From contig CAWUIJ010000117.1 of assembly GCA_963922235.1 (NCBI GenBank), forward strand, positions 1-8,833: DNA of 8,833 bases. Direction: 5' to 3'. A program made the position numbers and the translations under genes. Positions within the stretch are counted from its first letter, which is position 1, and every line of letters begins with the position of its first letter. The DNA is from Parvularcula sp963922235 (lineage in GTDB: Bacteria > Pseudomonadota > Alphaproteobacteria > Caulobacterales > Parvularculaceae). Positions 1 to 6,342 of this stretch are shown one piece after another. Below the pieces are notes generated by a model. It was given only the letters and a program-made list of their open reading frames with translations, made no database searches and was not told where the DNA came from.

Positions 1-108
1 CGAAGGCCGATCATGCACTAACAATCAAGTTGGACCACTCAAGTGGGGCTGATCAGTCCGGTTGGGGCCGATTTCGGCTTTAGCAATAGGACCTTTTCGA
101 AAGGACGC

Positions 109-156
109 CGCAGTGCAATGAAGGTCTGGAACGAGCCCAAAGTGTCAAATGCTGCG
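109..156. repeat. Imperfect inverted repeat, possible Rhodobacterales intergenic repeat
   Basis: The element is bounded by CGCAG at 109-113 and CTGCG at 152-156. Read inward from each end, both arms follow a similar pattern: CGCAG, then an AT-rich CAATG or CATTTG step, then a CT(T)TGG or TCTGG step. The minus strand has the flavour of GC-rich dispersed intergenic sequences (TTTGGGCTCG followed by a TTCATTGCACTGCGG-like end) that I recall from roseobacter genomes. That second point is from memory and unverified. What the sequence itself shows is only an imperfect inverted repeat in non-coding DNA. Confidence 0.35.
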
Positions 157-192
157 TCATGTACGAACTGGCGCGAACCGCGACTTGCCGAC

Positions 193-210
193 GTCGGGGG
201 CTGCCCCGAC
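193..210 (-). terminator. Candidate terminator hairpin for the operon
   Basis: GTCGGGG at 193-199 and CCCCGAC at 204-210 form a perfect 7-bp stem with a 4-nt loop. The hairpin lies 55 nt after the stop codon of the last operon gene, a plausible terminator position. On the minus strand it is not followed by a U-run, so it is not a textbook intrinsic terminator and could instead protect the mRNA 3' end. On the plus strand it is followed about 12 nt later by a pyrimidine-rich stretch. Confidence 0.4.
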
Positions 211-265
211 CAACCCTAAAGCCTCTTCTCTTTGGCCCCGCGAGACGATCGCCCCCAGAAAAGTA

Positions 266-1222
266 TTAGCCTATTGAACGAGCGGCTTCTGATAGTGCCT
301 GCATGGCAGACAGAGTTGATGCTTCAGGCCAAAGCATGTCATCAGATACCCCGGAAACGTGGTCTTGGAACGCGATGGCTTCGTGCGCATAACCATTTCC
401 CAGAAAGGGCAGCCGATGAGTCGTTGTCTGCCCATCCTTTGTCACCCTCACATGGTCGGGATGATGGAATGTATCTGAAATCTCAATCACGCCGTTTTCG
501 CAGACGCACCGCAGCGCGATCGGCATCTCAGCGCGAAACCCGCAGGACAGAACTGAGAGCGCGCCGTTTTCATGTTCCACGGTGAAGGCCGTCATCTCAT
601 CAACGCCGGTCGGGCCCATTATTGACTGGGACGACACGTGGCGCGCGGGGCCCGCCAGCAGAAGTGACGTGGCCACGGGGTAGATGCCGAGGTCGTTGCG
701 CGCGCCGCCGCCGAGCGCGGGGTCGAACAGGATCGGATTGGTGTCGAGGCTGCGCAGGGACACGAAGTTTGCGGTGAAATGGCGGGGCGTCCCGATTTCG
801 CCGGAGCGTATAGTCTCGATAGCTGTGCGCATGGCAGGGAAGAAGGCGGTCCAGAAGGCCTCCATCAGGAAGAGGCCGGTTTCGCGGGCGGCGGTGAAAC
901 ATTCCTTGCTGTCGGCCACAGAGAGCGTCATCGGCTTTTCGCAGAGCACGTGTTTGTCCGCGGCGAGCGCTGACAGAATGTTGTCTTTGTGCAGGCCGTT
1001 TGGTGTGGCGACGTAGATGATGTCGATGTCCGGATCGTCCATAAGGGCGTCGTAGCTGCCATAGGCGCGATCAAAGCCGAATTCGTCTGCAAAGGCCTGC
1101 GCGGTGGCCTCGGACCGCGAGGCGACGGCGAAGCGTTCTGCGCCCGGCACGTGATCCAGGGCGCTCGCCATCGCACGTGCGATGTTGCCGGTGCCGAGAA
1201 ACCCCCATTTGAACGACGTCAT
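266..1222 (-). CDS. Gfo/Idh/MocA-family NAD(P)-dependent oxidoreductase
   Basis: This 318-residue cytoplasmic protein is the last gene of the operon. The N-terminal Rossmann fold carries GFLGTGNIA at residues 7-15 (G10-x-G12-x-x-A15), the dinucleotide-binding loop of the family. The EKP motif is at 95-97, with the likely catalytic lysine K96. A GGGARNDLGIYPV segment at about 171-183 matches the family's GGALxDxGxY region. EAFWTAFFPA at 121-130 resembles the EAxWTRFFP signature of the dihydrodiol/D-xylose 1-dehydrogenase branch, with alanine where arginine is usual. Such enzymes oxidise or reduce sugars, inositols or sugar acids using NAD(P). The ATG overlaps the upstream stop in an ATGA, with no strong Shine-Dalgarno, so translation is probably coupled. 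The substrate cannot be read from sequence; a product of the imported sugar is the inference from context. Confidence 0.93.
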   Translation of the reverse strand: MTSFKWGFLGTGNIARAMASALDHVPGAERFAVASRSEATAQAFADEFGFDRAYGSYDALMDDPDIDIIYVATPNGLHKDNILSALAADKHVLCEKPMTLSVADSKECFTAARETGLFLMEAFWTAFFPAMRTAIETIRSGEIGTPRHFTANFVSLRSLDTNPILFDPALGGGARNDLGIYPVATSLLLAGPARHVSSQSIMGPTGVDEMTAFTVEHENGALSVLSCGFRAEMPIALRCVCENGVIEISDTFHHPDHVRVTKDGQTTTHRLPFLGNGYAHEAIAFQDHVSGVSDDMLWPEASTLSAMQALSEAARSIG

Positions 1223-2250
1223 GTGTTGGGCATCCCGTTGAGCTGCCGTTGTGCTGCGACGAGGCCTGAGACCATGGCCGGATCAGCGGGTTTGAGATGG
1301 CGCACGGGGTCATCGCCGAGAATGGCCTGCACATCATGCAGGATCATGTCCCCGATCAGTTGCCGCCCGCCAGGGACGGCAGCGGCGCGGTGGGGCGAGA
1401 GGATCACGTTTCGGCTGCTGCGCAAGGGATCGCTGTCCTTGACCGGCTCGTCTGGGAAGACGTCTGTGGCCACCCTGATGCGCCCGGCCTGAGCGGCCTC
1501 GATGAGCGCGGGGAAGTCTGCGCACCATGCGCGGCTGATGACGATGACCAGCGCGCTTTGTTGAAGCTGCGCGATGAGCTCGGCACTCAGAAGCCCGCGG
1601 GTTTCCTCGGACGGGACAGCTGCCAGAACCACGACACGGCATTGCGTCACGAGTGTCTGCAGGTCGACCAGCTCCACGTCCGGACCTGCGTCTTTCAGGA
1701 AAGGATCGTAGGCCATCACGGACGGCGCGAAGGGTTCCATGAGACGATGGGTTTCCCGCGCAATTTGTCCGTAACCGATGAAACCCACGGATTGACGATA
1801 AAGCGTGAAATCGGATTCCGGGCGGTCATCGAGCCAGCGTTCGCCGCCCACGCGGAACGCTTCGTGCTCTTCCACGAGGCCGCGCCCGCCGGCCAGCGTC
1901 ATCACCAAGGTCATCTCGGCCACGGAATTGCGGAAGCCAGGCGAGCAAGACAGCACCTCGATGCCGTTCTCAAAACATGCCTCGTAGTCGAGCCCGTCGC
2001 GGAAAGCCCCGGCGACCTCGATCGTCGCTTTGAGCTGCGGGGCGGACGCGATCTCGGCCGCGGTCAATTCTGGCTTGGAGGCCACATAGAACGCCGCGTC
2101 TGGCAGATTTGCCAGGATCTGATCGCGGGGCATGGGCTCATCGACCCCGCCAATGATCTCGCATAGATCAGAAAGCGCGCCGAAGGTGTCAGCCCGAAAG
2201 AGCTCATCGCGCAAGCGGAAGTGATTGTCGAGTATCAGTTTTGGCTTCAT
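1219..2250 (-). CDS. D-isomer-specific 2-hydroxyacid dehydrogenase family protein
   Basis: The protein has 343 residues when started at the ATG at 2250-2248. A TTG lies one codon upstream at 2253-2251, but the ATG overlaps the ATPase stop as TGATG and has AAGG 7 nt before it, so I prefer the ATG. The C-terminal half holds the NAD fold with VGFIGYGQIA (G159-x-G161-x-x-A164), where alanine replaces the usual third glycine. The family's catalytic trio is present: R240 (in ISRA), E268 (in DVFPDEP) and H287 (in SPHRAA). The region around R240 departs from the usual ARG-xx-VD form. The family reduces 2-keto acids or oxidises D-2-hydroxyacids with NAD(P)H. Its place after the ATPase and before a second oxidoreductase suggests a role on a sugar-derived acid or keto compound. 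The substrate is unknown. Confidence 0.9.
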   Translation of the reverse strand: MKPKLILDNHFRLRDELFRADTFGALSDLCEIIGGVDEPMPRDQILANLPDAAFYVASKPELTAAEIASAPQLKATIEVAGAFRDGLDYEACFENGIEVLSCSPGFRNSVAEMTLVMTLAGGRGLVEEHEAFRVGGERWLDDRPESDFTLYRQSVGFIGYGQIARETHRLMEPFAPSVMAYDPFLKDAGPDVELVDLQTLVTQCRVVVLAAVPSEETRGLLSAELIAQLQQSALVIVISRAWCADFPALIEAAQAGRIRVATDVFPDEPVKDSDPLRSSRNVILSPHRAAAVPGGRQLIGDMILHDVQAILGDDPVRHLKPADPAMVSGLVAAQRQLNGMPNT

Positions 2251-3332
2251 CAAGCGGCCTTTGCATTTGCATCAGGTGCAAAAAGATGCGCGCGGGCGTG
2301 GTCGAATTCGAGATTGATCTCTTGCCCGGGCTCAAACACCCGGTCCTCGGCGAGCGAACACAAGATGCGCGAGCCGTCGGCCAGCGCAACATCCACCACG
2401 GTTTCAATGCCGAGGCGCTCCGACAAGGTCACCCGACCGTTCAGAATGCCGCCCGTTTCTACAGGGCGCAGGTCCTGTGGGCGAATGCCCAGGGTCGCGC
2501 GGCCAGAAGTTGGCACGCCGTCACGCCAGGCCGAGGCCCCGAAAGCAGCGACCAGATCCGACTGCACCTTGGCGGTGTCTCCGTCGCGGTCCACCACATT
2601 TACATCGAGGAAGTTCATCGAAGGTGCCCCAATGAATCCTGCCACAAAGAGGTTTTCCGGGCGGTGATAGAGCTCCATCGGCGCGCCCACCTGCTGCACA
2701 TAGCCATCCTTGAGAACGACGATCTTGTCCGCGAGTGTCATCGCTTCAACTTGGTCGTGGGTCACATAGACCATGGTGGCACCCAGCGATTTGTGGAGCT
2801 TGCCGATCTCGATGCGCATGTCCAGACGCAGCGCCGCGTCGAGGTTCGACAGCGGTTCGTCAAAGAGAAAGACCTCCGGCTGACGCACAATCGCGCGCCC
2901 GATGGCCACACGCTGCCGCTGACCGCCTGAGAGCTGCGAGGGGCGGCGATCCAGCAGATGCTCCATCTGAAGGATGCGCGCGGCTTCGGCCACTTTCTCT
3001 TCCTTCTCGGCCTTGGAGGCGCCCGCGATGGTCAGCCCAAAGGCCACGTTCTCGCGCACGGTCATGTGTGGGAAGATGGCGTAGGACTGAAACACCATGG
3101 CGATGCCACGCTGGGAGGCCGGGATTTCGTTAACGACATTGCCGCCTATTTCGAGTGACCCACCCGTAATGTCCTCAAGCCCCGCAATCATGCGCAAAAG
3201 CGTCGATTTTCCGCAACCTGACGGTCCTACGAAAACGACGAATTCGCCATCCTTGATCTCGATATCAACGCCTTTGATAACATCGACGGCGCCGTAGCTT
3301 TTCTTGATCCCTTTCAGAAGAACGTCTGCCAT
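2250..3332 (-). CDS. Sugar ABC transporter ATP-binding protein (MalK/UgpC/AglK type)
   Basis: This 360-residue ATPase is the cytoplasmic motor of the importer and probably works as a homodimer under the two permeases. Visible motifs are Walker A GPSGCGKST (36-44), the Q-loop Q82, the signature LSGGQRQ (134-140), Walker B VFLFDEP (154-160) and the H-loop H192. The C-terminal third, from about residue 235, is the regulatory TOBE/OB-fold extension typical of carbohydrate importers, with LGIRPQDL at 281-288. The length is normal for the MalK group. Its Shine-Dalgarno AGGAG (3340-3344) shares a base with the stop codon of the hydrolase gene, with 7 nt to the ATG. MalK-type ATPases sometimes serve several transporters, but a position inside this operon suggests a dedicated one. 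I give no gene symbol because the substrate is not established. Confidence 0.97.
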   Translation of the reverse strand: MADVLLKGIKKSYGAVDVIKGVDIEIKDGEFVVFVGPSGCGKSTLLRMIAGLEDITGGSLEIGGNVVNEIPASQRGIAMVFQSYAIFPHMTVRENVAFGLTIAGASKAEKEEKVAEAARILQMEHLLDRRPSQLSGGQRQRVAIGRAIVRQPEVFLFDEPLSNLDAALRLDMRIEIGKLHKSLGATMVYVTHDQVEAMTLADKIVVLKDGYVQQVGAPMELYHRPENLFVAGFIGAPSMNFLDVNVVDRDGDTAKVQSDLVAAFGASAWRDGVPTSGRATLGIRPQDLRPVETGGILNGRVTLSERLGIETVVDVALADGSRILCSLAEDRVFEPGQEINLEFDHARAHLFAPDANAKAA

Positions 3333-3343
3333 GGTCTTGCTCC

Positions 3344-4291
3344 TTAATTGTCTGCGAGGACGATGCGACCGTCGCTCAAGCGGGTAACTGGATAGGGGTC
3401 TGAAATGACGCCCGGAAAACTTCCATCGGGGTTGTTCTGAACGAACCCGGTGAGCTTCTTGGTGCCGTCCGCATCAAGGATGCGCCCGGCGTAGGTGGCG
3501 GTGTCGAGCATGGGCCCGGGCGCGAGGCGCCATGGTCCTCGGGGCCCCTCGCCAATAAGATAGTGATTGCCGCTGTGCGGCCCGCCAACGGTCTGCGCCG
3601 CGCCATCCGACCAAAACCGGTCGCCAGTGCAGAATAGACAGTACCATGTCCCTTCCCATTGAAAGACCTGAGGCACTTCAAGTTCGCCAAAGCTGCCGGT
3701 GTATACCGGATCGTGAAGCGTCCAGTTAAAGAGGTCGGGCGAGGTTGCAAAACCAATGGCACCCGCCTCGAGCTTTGGATCGACGCTTGCGTCGCGGGCG
3801 GTGAAATACATCAACCAGCCGTCGCCTTCGGGATCGCGGATGACCCATGGGTCGCGGAAGGCGCGGTCGTGCCAACGGCCCTCGGCAAACTCCTCGTAGC
3901 GGTCATCGCGGTCGAGGATGAGGCCCGATCCCACCCGCTTCCAATTGTGCAGATCGTCGGAAATGGCATGCCCCAGCTTTTGGTGCTTTCCCGCCTCAGC
4001 CCGGCTCGTGCCGGTGTAGAACAGGTGCCACTGACTATCATCGCCGCGGATCACCGAGCCGGTCCAGGTGGTGTAATCGTCCCACGCCGGTTCGGGCGCC
4101 GGTTCAAAGCACGTACCCAAATGGTCCCAATTCACCAGATCCCGGCTTGTGGCGTGCCCGTAGCTGACGTTCCAATGCCGAAGCTCTGGGTCAATGATCG
4201 CTTTCGGCGCTTGCAGGTAGTAGGCGTGCCACGTCTCGCCATCGCGCACATACCAGCTGTCCCACAGCCATTTGTCGTCAAGCGCGAGCAT
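3344..4291 (-). CDS. Cytoplasmic five-bladed beta-propeller glycoside hydrolase, GH32/GH68-like (clan GH-J)
   Basis: The protein has 315 residues and no signal peptide, so it should act in the cytoplasm on imported sugar. Motifs in order are W10-D11-S12-W13, resembling the levansucrase WDSW with its nucleophile Asp; WTGS (76-79) and FYTG (91-94), like the WSGS and LYTG blocks of GH32; FRDP (145-148), the transition-state-stabilising RDP motif; and ELEVPQ (203-208), placing E205 where the acid/base Glu of the GH32 ECP motif sits. SxDLxNW repeats (about 49-55, 111-117 and 184-190) mark propeller blades. It lacks room for the C-terminal beta-sandwich of typical GH32 enzymes. I infer hydrolysis or transfer of a beta-fructoside. 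A GH43-like alpha-L-arabinosidase or beta-xylosidase activity is less likely but open. The ATG overlaps the upstream stop as TGATG, and the Shine-Dalgarno (AAAGG only 3 nt away) is weak, consistent with coupling. Confidence 0.85.
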   Translation of the reverse strand: MLALDDKWLWDSWYVRDGETWHAYYLQAPKAIIDPELRHWNVSYGHATSRDLVNWDHLGTCFEPAPEPAWDDYTTWTGSVIRGDDSQWHLFYTGTSRAEAGKHQKLGHAISDDLHNWKRVGSGLILDRDDRYEEFAEGRWHDRAFRDPWVIRDPEGDGWLMYFTARDASVDPKLEAGAIGFATSPDLFNWTLHDPVYTGSFGELEVPQVFQWEGTWYCLFCTGDRFWSDGAAQTVGGPHSGNHYLIGEGPRGPWRLAPGPMLDTATYAGRILDADGTKKLTGFVQNNPDGSFPGVISDPYPVTRLSDGRIVLADN

Positions 4292-5172
4292 CAGCCTTTG
4301 ACCCCCGTGCTTGCGACCGAGGCGATGAAGACGCGTTGCAGCGACAGGTAGAAGGCCAGAACCGGGATCGTGATGATCGTGAGGTACGCCATGACCTCGC
4401 CCCAGGGCACGTTAAGCTGGTCGGTGAAGTAGCCGAGGCCCACCATGACCGGACGGATCTCTTCGGCCTGGACCACCATCAGCGGCCAGAGGAACTGATT
4501 ATACATGAAGAGGAACTTCAGGATCGCGGCGGTCGCGATAACCGGCCCAGAGAGTGGCATCACCACGCGGCGATAGATGGTCCACCAGCTGGCGCCCTCG
4601 ACCCGGCTCGCCTCGATCAGTTCGCGCGGCAGATCTTTGAAATACTGCACGAAGAGGAAGATCGAGAGGCCGTCGGCGATGAAGGGGATGATCTGCACGC
4701 GGTAGGTGTTGAGCCACCCCCACTCGAGCCCCTCGGCCCCGATCCAGGGCAGCTGCGAGACCATGAGCAGCATCGGGATAAAGATCGTCTCGTAAGGCAC
4801 GATGAGCGTCGCCAGAAGGATCGAGAAGATCAGCCCTTTGCCGGCCCAATCAAGGAAGACGAAAGAGAACGCCGCGAGCGAACAGACAAAGAGGGTGAAG
4901 AGCACCGTCACGCCGGTGATCACCACCGAGTTGAAGACAAAGACCCCAATAGGCGCGCGGTCAAAGGCGTCCGAGTAGTTCTGGAACGAGATATCGCCCA
5001 CCGGCAGGAATGCCCGCAGTGAGTTTGTATCGCTGAGCAGCTGCTGATCCGGCTTCAGCGACGACATCGCCATGAAGACCACCGGGAAGATGAAGATGAT
5101 CGCGACGAGCACCAGGACCGCATAGCGCGTCCACAAGCGCAGGCCGTGGTTGTCCGGAGTGACGAGGGCCAT
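4291..5172 (-). CDS. Sugar ABC transporter permease (MalG/AglG type)
   Basis: This 293-residue inner-membrane subunit has six predicted hydrophobic segments, at about residues 15-36, 78-104, 112-138, 160-177, 208-230 and 262-283. The cytoplasmic EAA loop that docks on the ATPase is clear at 181-208 (ELIEASRVEG through VVMPLS). Length and the single EAA motif near the C-terminal third are typical of the second permease of CUT1-class carbohydrate importers. The gene starts 1 nt inside the stop of the preceding permease (TAATG), with AGGAG at 5181-5185 placed 8 nt before the ATG. It should pair with the upstream permease to form the channel. The substrate cannot be inferred from the permease alone. 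Confidence 0.96.
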   Translation of the reverse strand: MALVTPDNHGLRLWTRYAVLVLVAIIFIFPVVFMAMSSLKPDQQLLSDTNSLRAFLPVGDISFQNYSDAFDRAPIGVFVFNSVVITGVTVLFTLFVCSLAAFSFVFLDWAGKGLIFSILLATLIVPYETIFIPMLLMVSQLPWIGAEGLEWGWLNTYRVQIIPFIADGLSIFLFVQYFKDLPRELIEASRVEGASWWTIYRRVVMPLSGPVIATAAILKFLFMYNQFLWPLMVVQAEEIRPVMVGLGYFTDQLNVPWGEVMAYLTIITIPVLAFYLSLQRVFIASVASTGVKG

Positions 5173-6281
5173 TAGGTCCGCTCCTTCTTTTTACGCGCTA
5201 CCGCTTCGCTGCTTGAGCGCTCTCTTGTGAGCCAACGTTGAATGAGTGAGATGCTCAGCACGATCAGGAAAAGGATCACCGAGATCGTGGAGCCGCCAGA
5301 GATGTCTTGCTTGCCGTAGCCGCGCTCCACCGCCTGGAAGACGAGGACCTGCGTGCTGTCGAGCGGACCCCCGTTGGTCATCACATCAATCTGCGCATAA
5401 AGCGCGAAGGCCTGCATGGTGATGACGATGAGGATGAGAACGGCCGTGTTGCGCAACCCCGGCCACGTCACATAGCGGAAGGTCTGCCACTTCGAGGAGC
5501 CTTCAATCTCGGCCGCTTCATAAAGCGTGGGGGAGATCGTCTGCAGGCCCGAAAGCCAGATCACCATGTGGAACCCGACACCCTGCCAGATTGACATCGC
5601 CATGATGGAAGGAAGCGCGGTTCCGGTCTGGCCGAGCCAGTCGATGCCCTCGAACGCGCCAAAGGTCAGCCACCCGAGGAGCGAGTTCAAAAGCCCGTCG
5701 CCCGGCGAATAGATGAACTTCCACAAAAGCGAGACCACCACGATCGAGACCACGACAGGCATGAAGTAGATCGCCCTGAACAGGCTGATCCCCCGAAGCT
5801 GCTGATTGATCAGAAGGGCGAGTCCGAGCGCCAGCCCCGCCTGAATGGGAGCCACGAAGATCACGAAGGTGAAGGTATTCACCAGCGCTTTCATGAAGAC
5901 GACGTCGGAGGATAAGACCACGGTGCGGTTTTCGCCGGATTGCCAGCTGAACCATTCACGCTTGCCCTGCAGGTTCGGGTAGTCGGGGTTGTTGCGCGTG
6001 AATTTGCGGAGTCGTGGATACTGAATTTCGCCGTCTTCGATGACTGCGTTTCCGGCTTCGTCCCGCTCAGGCTCGAGCGTGAATATCGCGATGCTTAGAA
6101 GGTCGGTATAGTTCTCGACGCCGACGTACTCCGTCGGGTTCGGGGACGCGAGCCTCTGGTTGGTCAGCGAAAATGCGAACGCCAGAAAGAACGGAATGAT
6201 GATGAAGGTGGCGATCAGTCCCGCGCCGGGAACGGCCATAAGCCAGCCCGCGCGGTTCGACCGCGTCAGTTTCGACGCCAT
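5172..6281 (-). CDS. Sugar ABC transporter permease (MalF/AglF type) with large periplasmic loop
   Basis: This 369-residue inner-membrane protein is longer than the usual ~300 residues for this permease type. The extra length is an acidic, hydrophilic stretch between the first hydrophobic segment (about 13-38) and the second (about 130-157), which should face the periplasm. This resembles the P2 loop of MalF, which lies between MalF TM3 and TM4 and contacts the binding protein. Further membrane segments are at about 169-190, 222-245, 277-298 and 332-348. The EAA loop is at 255-276 (YEAAEIEGSSKW then WPGL). The C-terminus is basic (ARKKKER) and cytoplasmic. AGGAG at 6289-6293 lies 7 nt before the ATG. 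It is separated from the binding-protein gene by 61 nt containing a hairpin. Confidence 0.95.
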   Translation of the reverse strand: MASKLTRSNRAGWLMAVPGAGLIATFIIIPFFLAFAFSLTNQRLASPNPTEYVGVENYTDLLSIAIFTLEPERDEAGNAVIEDGEIQYPRLRKFTRNNPDYPNLQGKREWFSWQSGENRTVVLSSDVVFMKALVNTFTFVIFVAPIQAGLALGLALLINQQLRGISLFRAIYFMPVVVSIVVVSLLWKFIYSPGDGLLNSLLGWLTFGAFEGIDWLGQTGTALPSIMAMSIWQGVGFHMVIWLSGLQTISPTLYEAAEIEGSSKWQTFRYVTWPGLRNTAVLILIVITMQAFALYAQIDVMTNGGPLDSTQVLVFQAVERGYGKQDISGGSTISVILFLIVLSISLIQRWLTRERSSSEAVARKKKERT

Positions 6282-6304
6282 CGGTCAGCTCCTTTGAGAA
6301 AGAT

Positions 6305-6329
6305 GGGGCCCGAAGCACCGCCGGACCCC
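6305..6329 (-). other. Intercistronic hairpin after the binding-protein gene
   Basis: In the minus-strand transcript, GGGGUCCG pairs with CGGGCCCC to give an 8-bp stem (one G-U pair) with a 9-nt loop. It is followed by a short U-rich stretch (AUCUUUCU). It lies between the binding-protein stop and the first permease Shine-Dalgarno. Hairpins at this spot in binding-protein transporter operons are known to protect the upstream message or partly terminate transcription, giving more binding protein than permease. That role is inferred here. Confidence 0.6.
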
Positions 6330-6342
6330 GGGGAGGATGCGC

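Larger units (their letters stand above)
1..265. other. Non-coding region downstream of the operon
   Basis: I find no convincing gene in these 265 bases, which lie 3' of the last operon gene. They contain several short dyads: CTGATCAG at 49-56, a GCCG/CGGC hairpin at 67-78 followed by TTT on the plus strand, and CCTTT/AAAGG at 92-104. There is also an imperfect inverted repeat at 109-156 and a stronger hairpin at 193-210. The 67-80 element could be a weak terminator for a plus-strand gene lying left of the window. No start codon with a good Shine-Dalgarno and a sustained coding pattern is visible on either strand. Confidence 0.6.

Noticed and set aside
35..46. CCACT-CA-AGTGG dyad near the left edge, considered as a regulator site or terminator
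   Set aside because: The 2-nt loop makes a stable hairpin unlikely, and no adjacent gene or partner site supports an operator. It is listed only as part of the non-coding region.
232..585. A 117-codon plus-strand open frame at the operon's 3' end
   Set aside because: Most of it overlaps the Gfo/Idh/MocA gene in antisense. The product is Arg-rich and low in recognisable structure, with no Shine-Dalgarno.
1297..2166. A 289-codon plus-strand open frame opposite the 2-hydroxyacid dehydrogenase
   Set aside because: It is a shadow of a gene with intact catalytic motifs. The plus-strand product has no domain and no convincing ribosome-binding site.
2251..2253. TTG as the start codon of the 2-hydroxyacid dehydrogenase
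   Set aside because: The adjacent ATG is a better codon, forms a TGATG overlap with the ATPase stop, and has AAGG at 7-nt spacing.
4336..5022. A 228-codon plus-strand open frame of highly charged His/Asp/Arg/Glu composition
   Set aside because: It is the antisense of a membrane permease; hydrophobic codons read in reverse give such charged products. The permease has a clear EAA motif.
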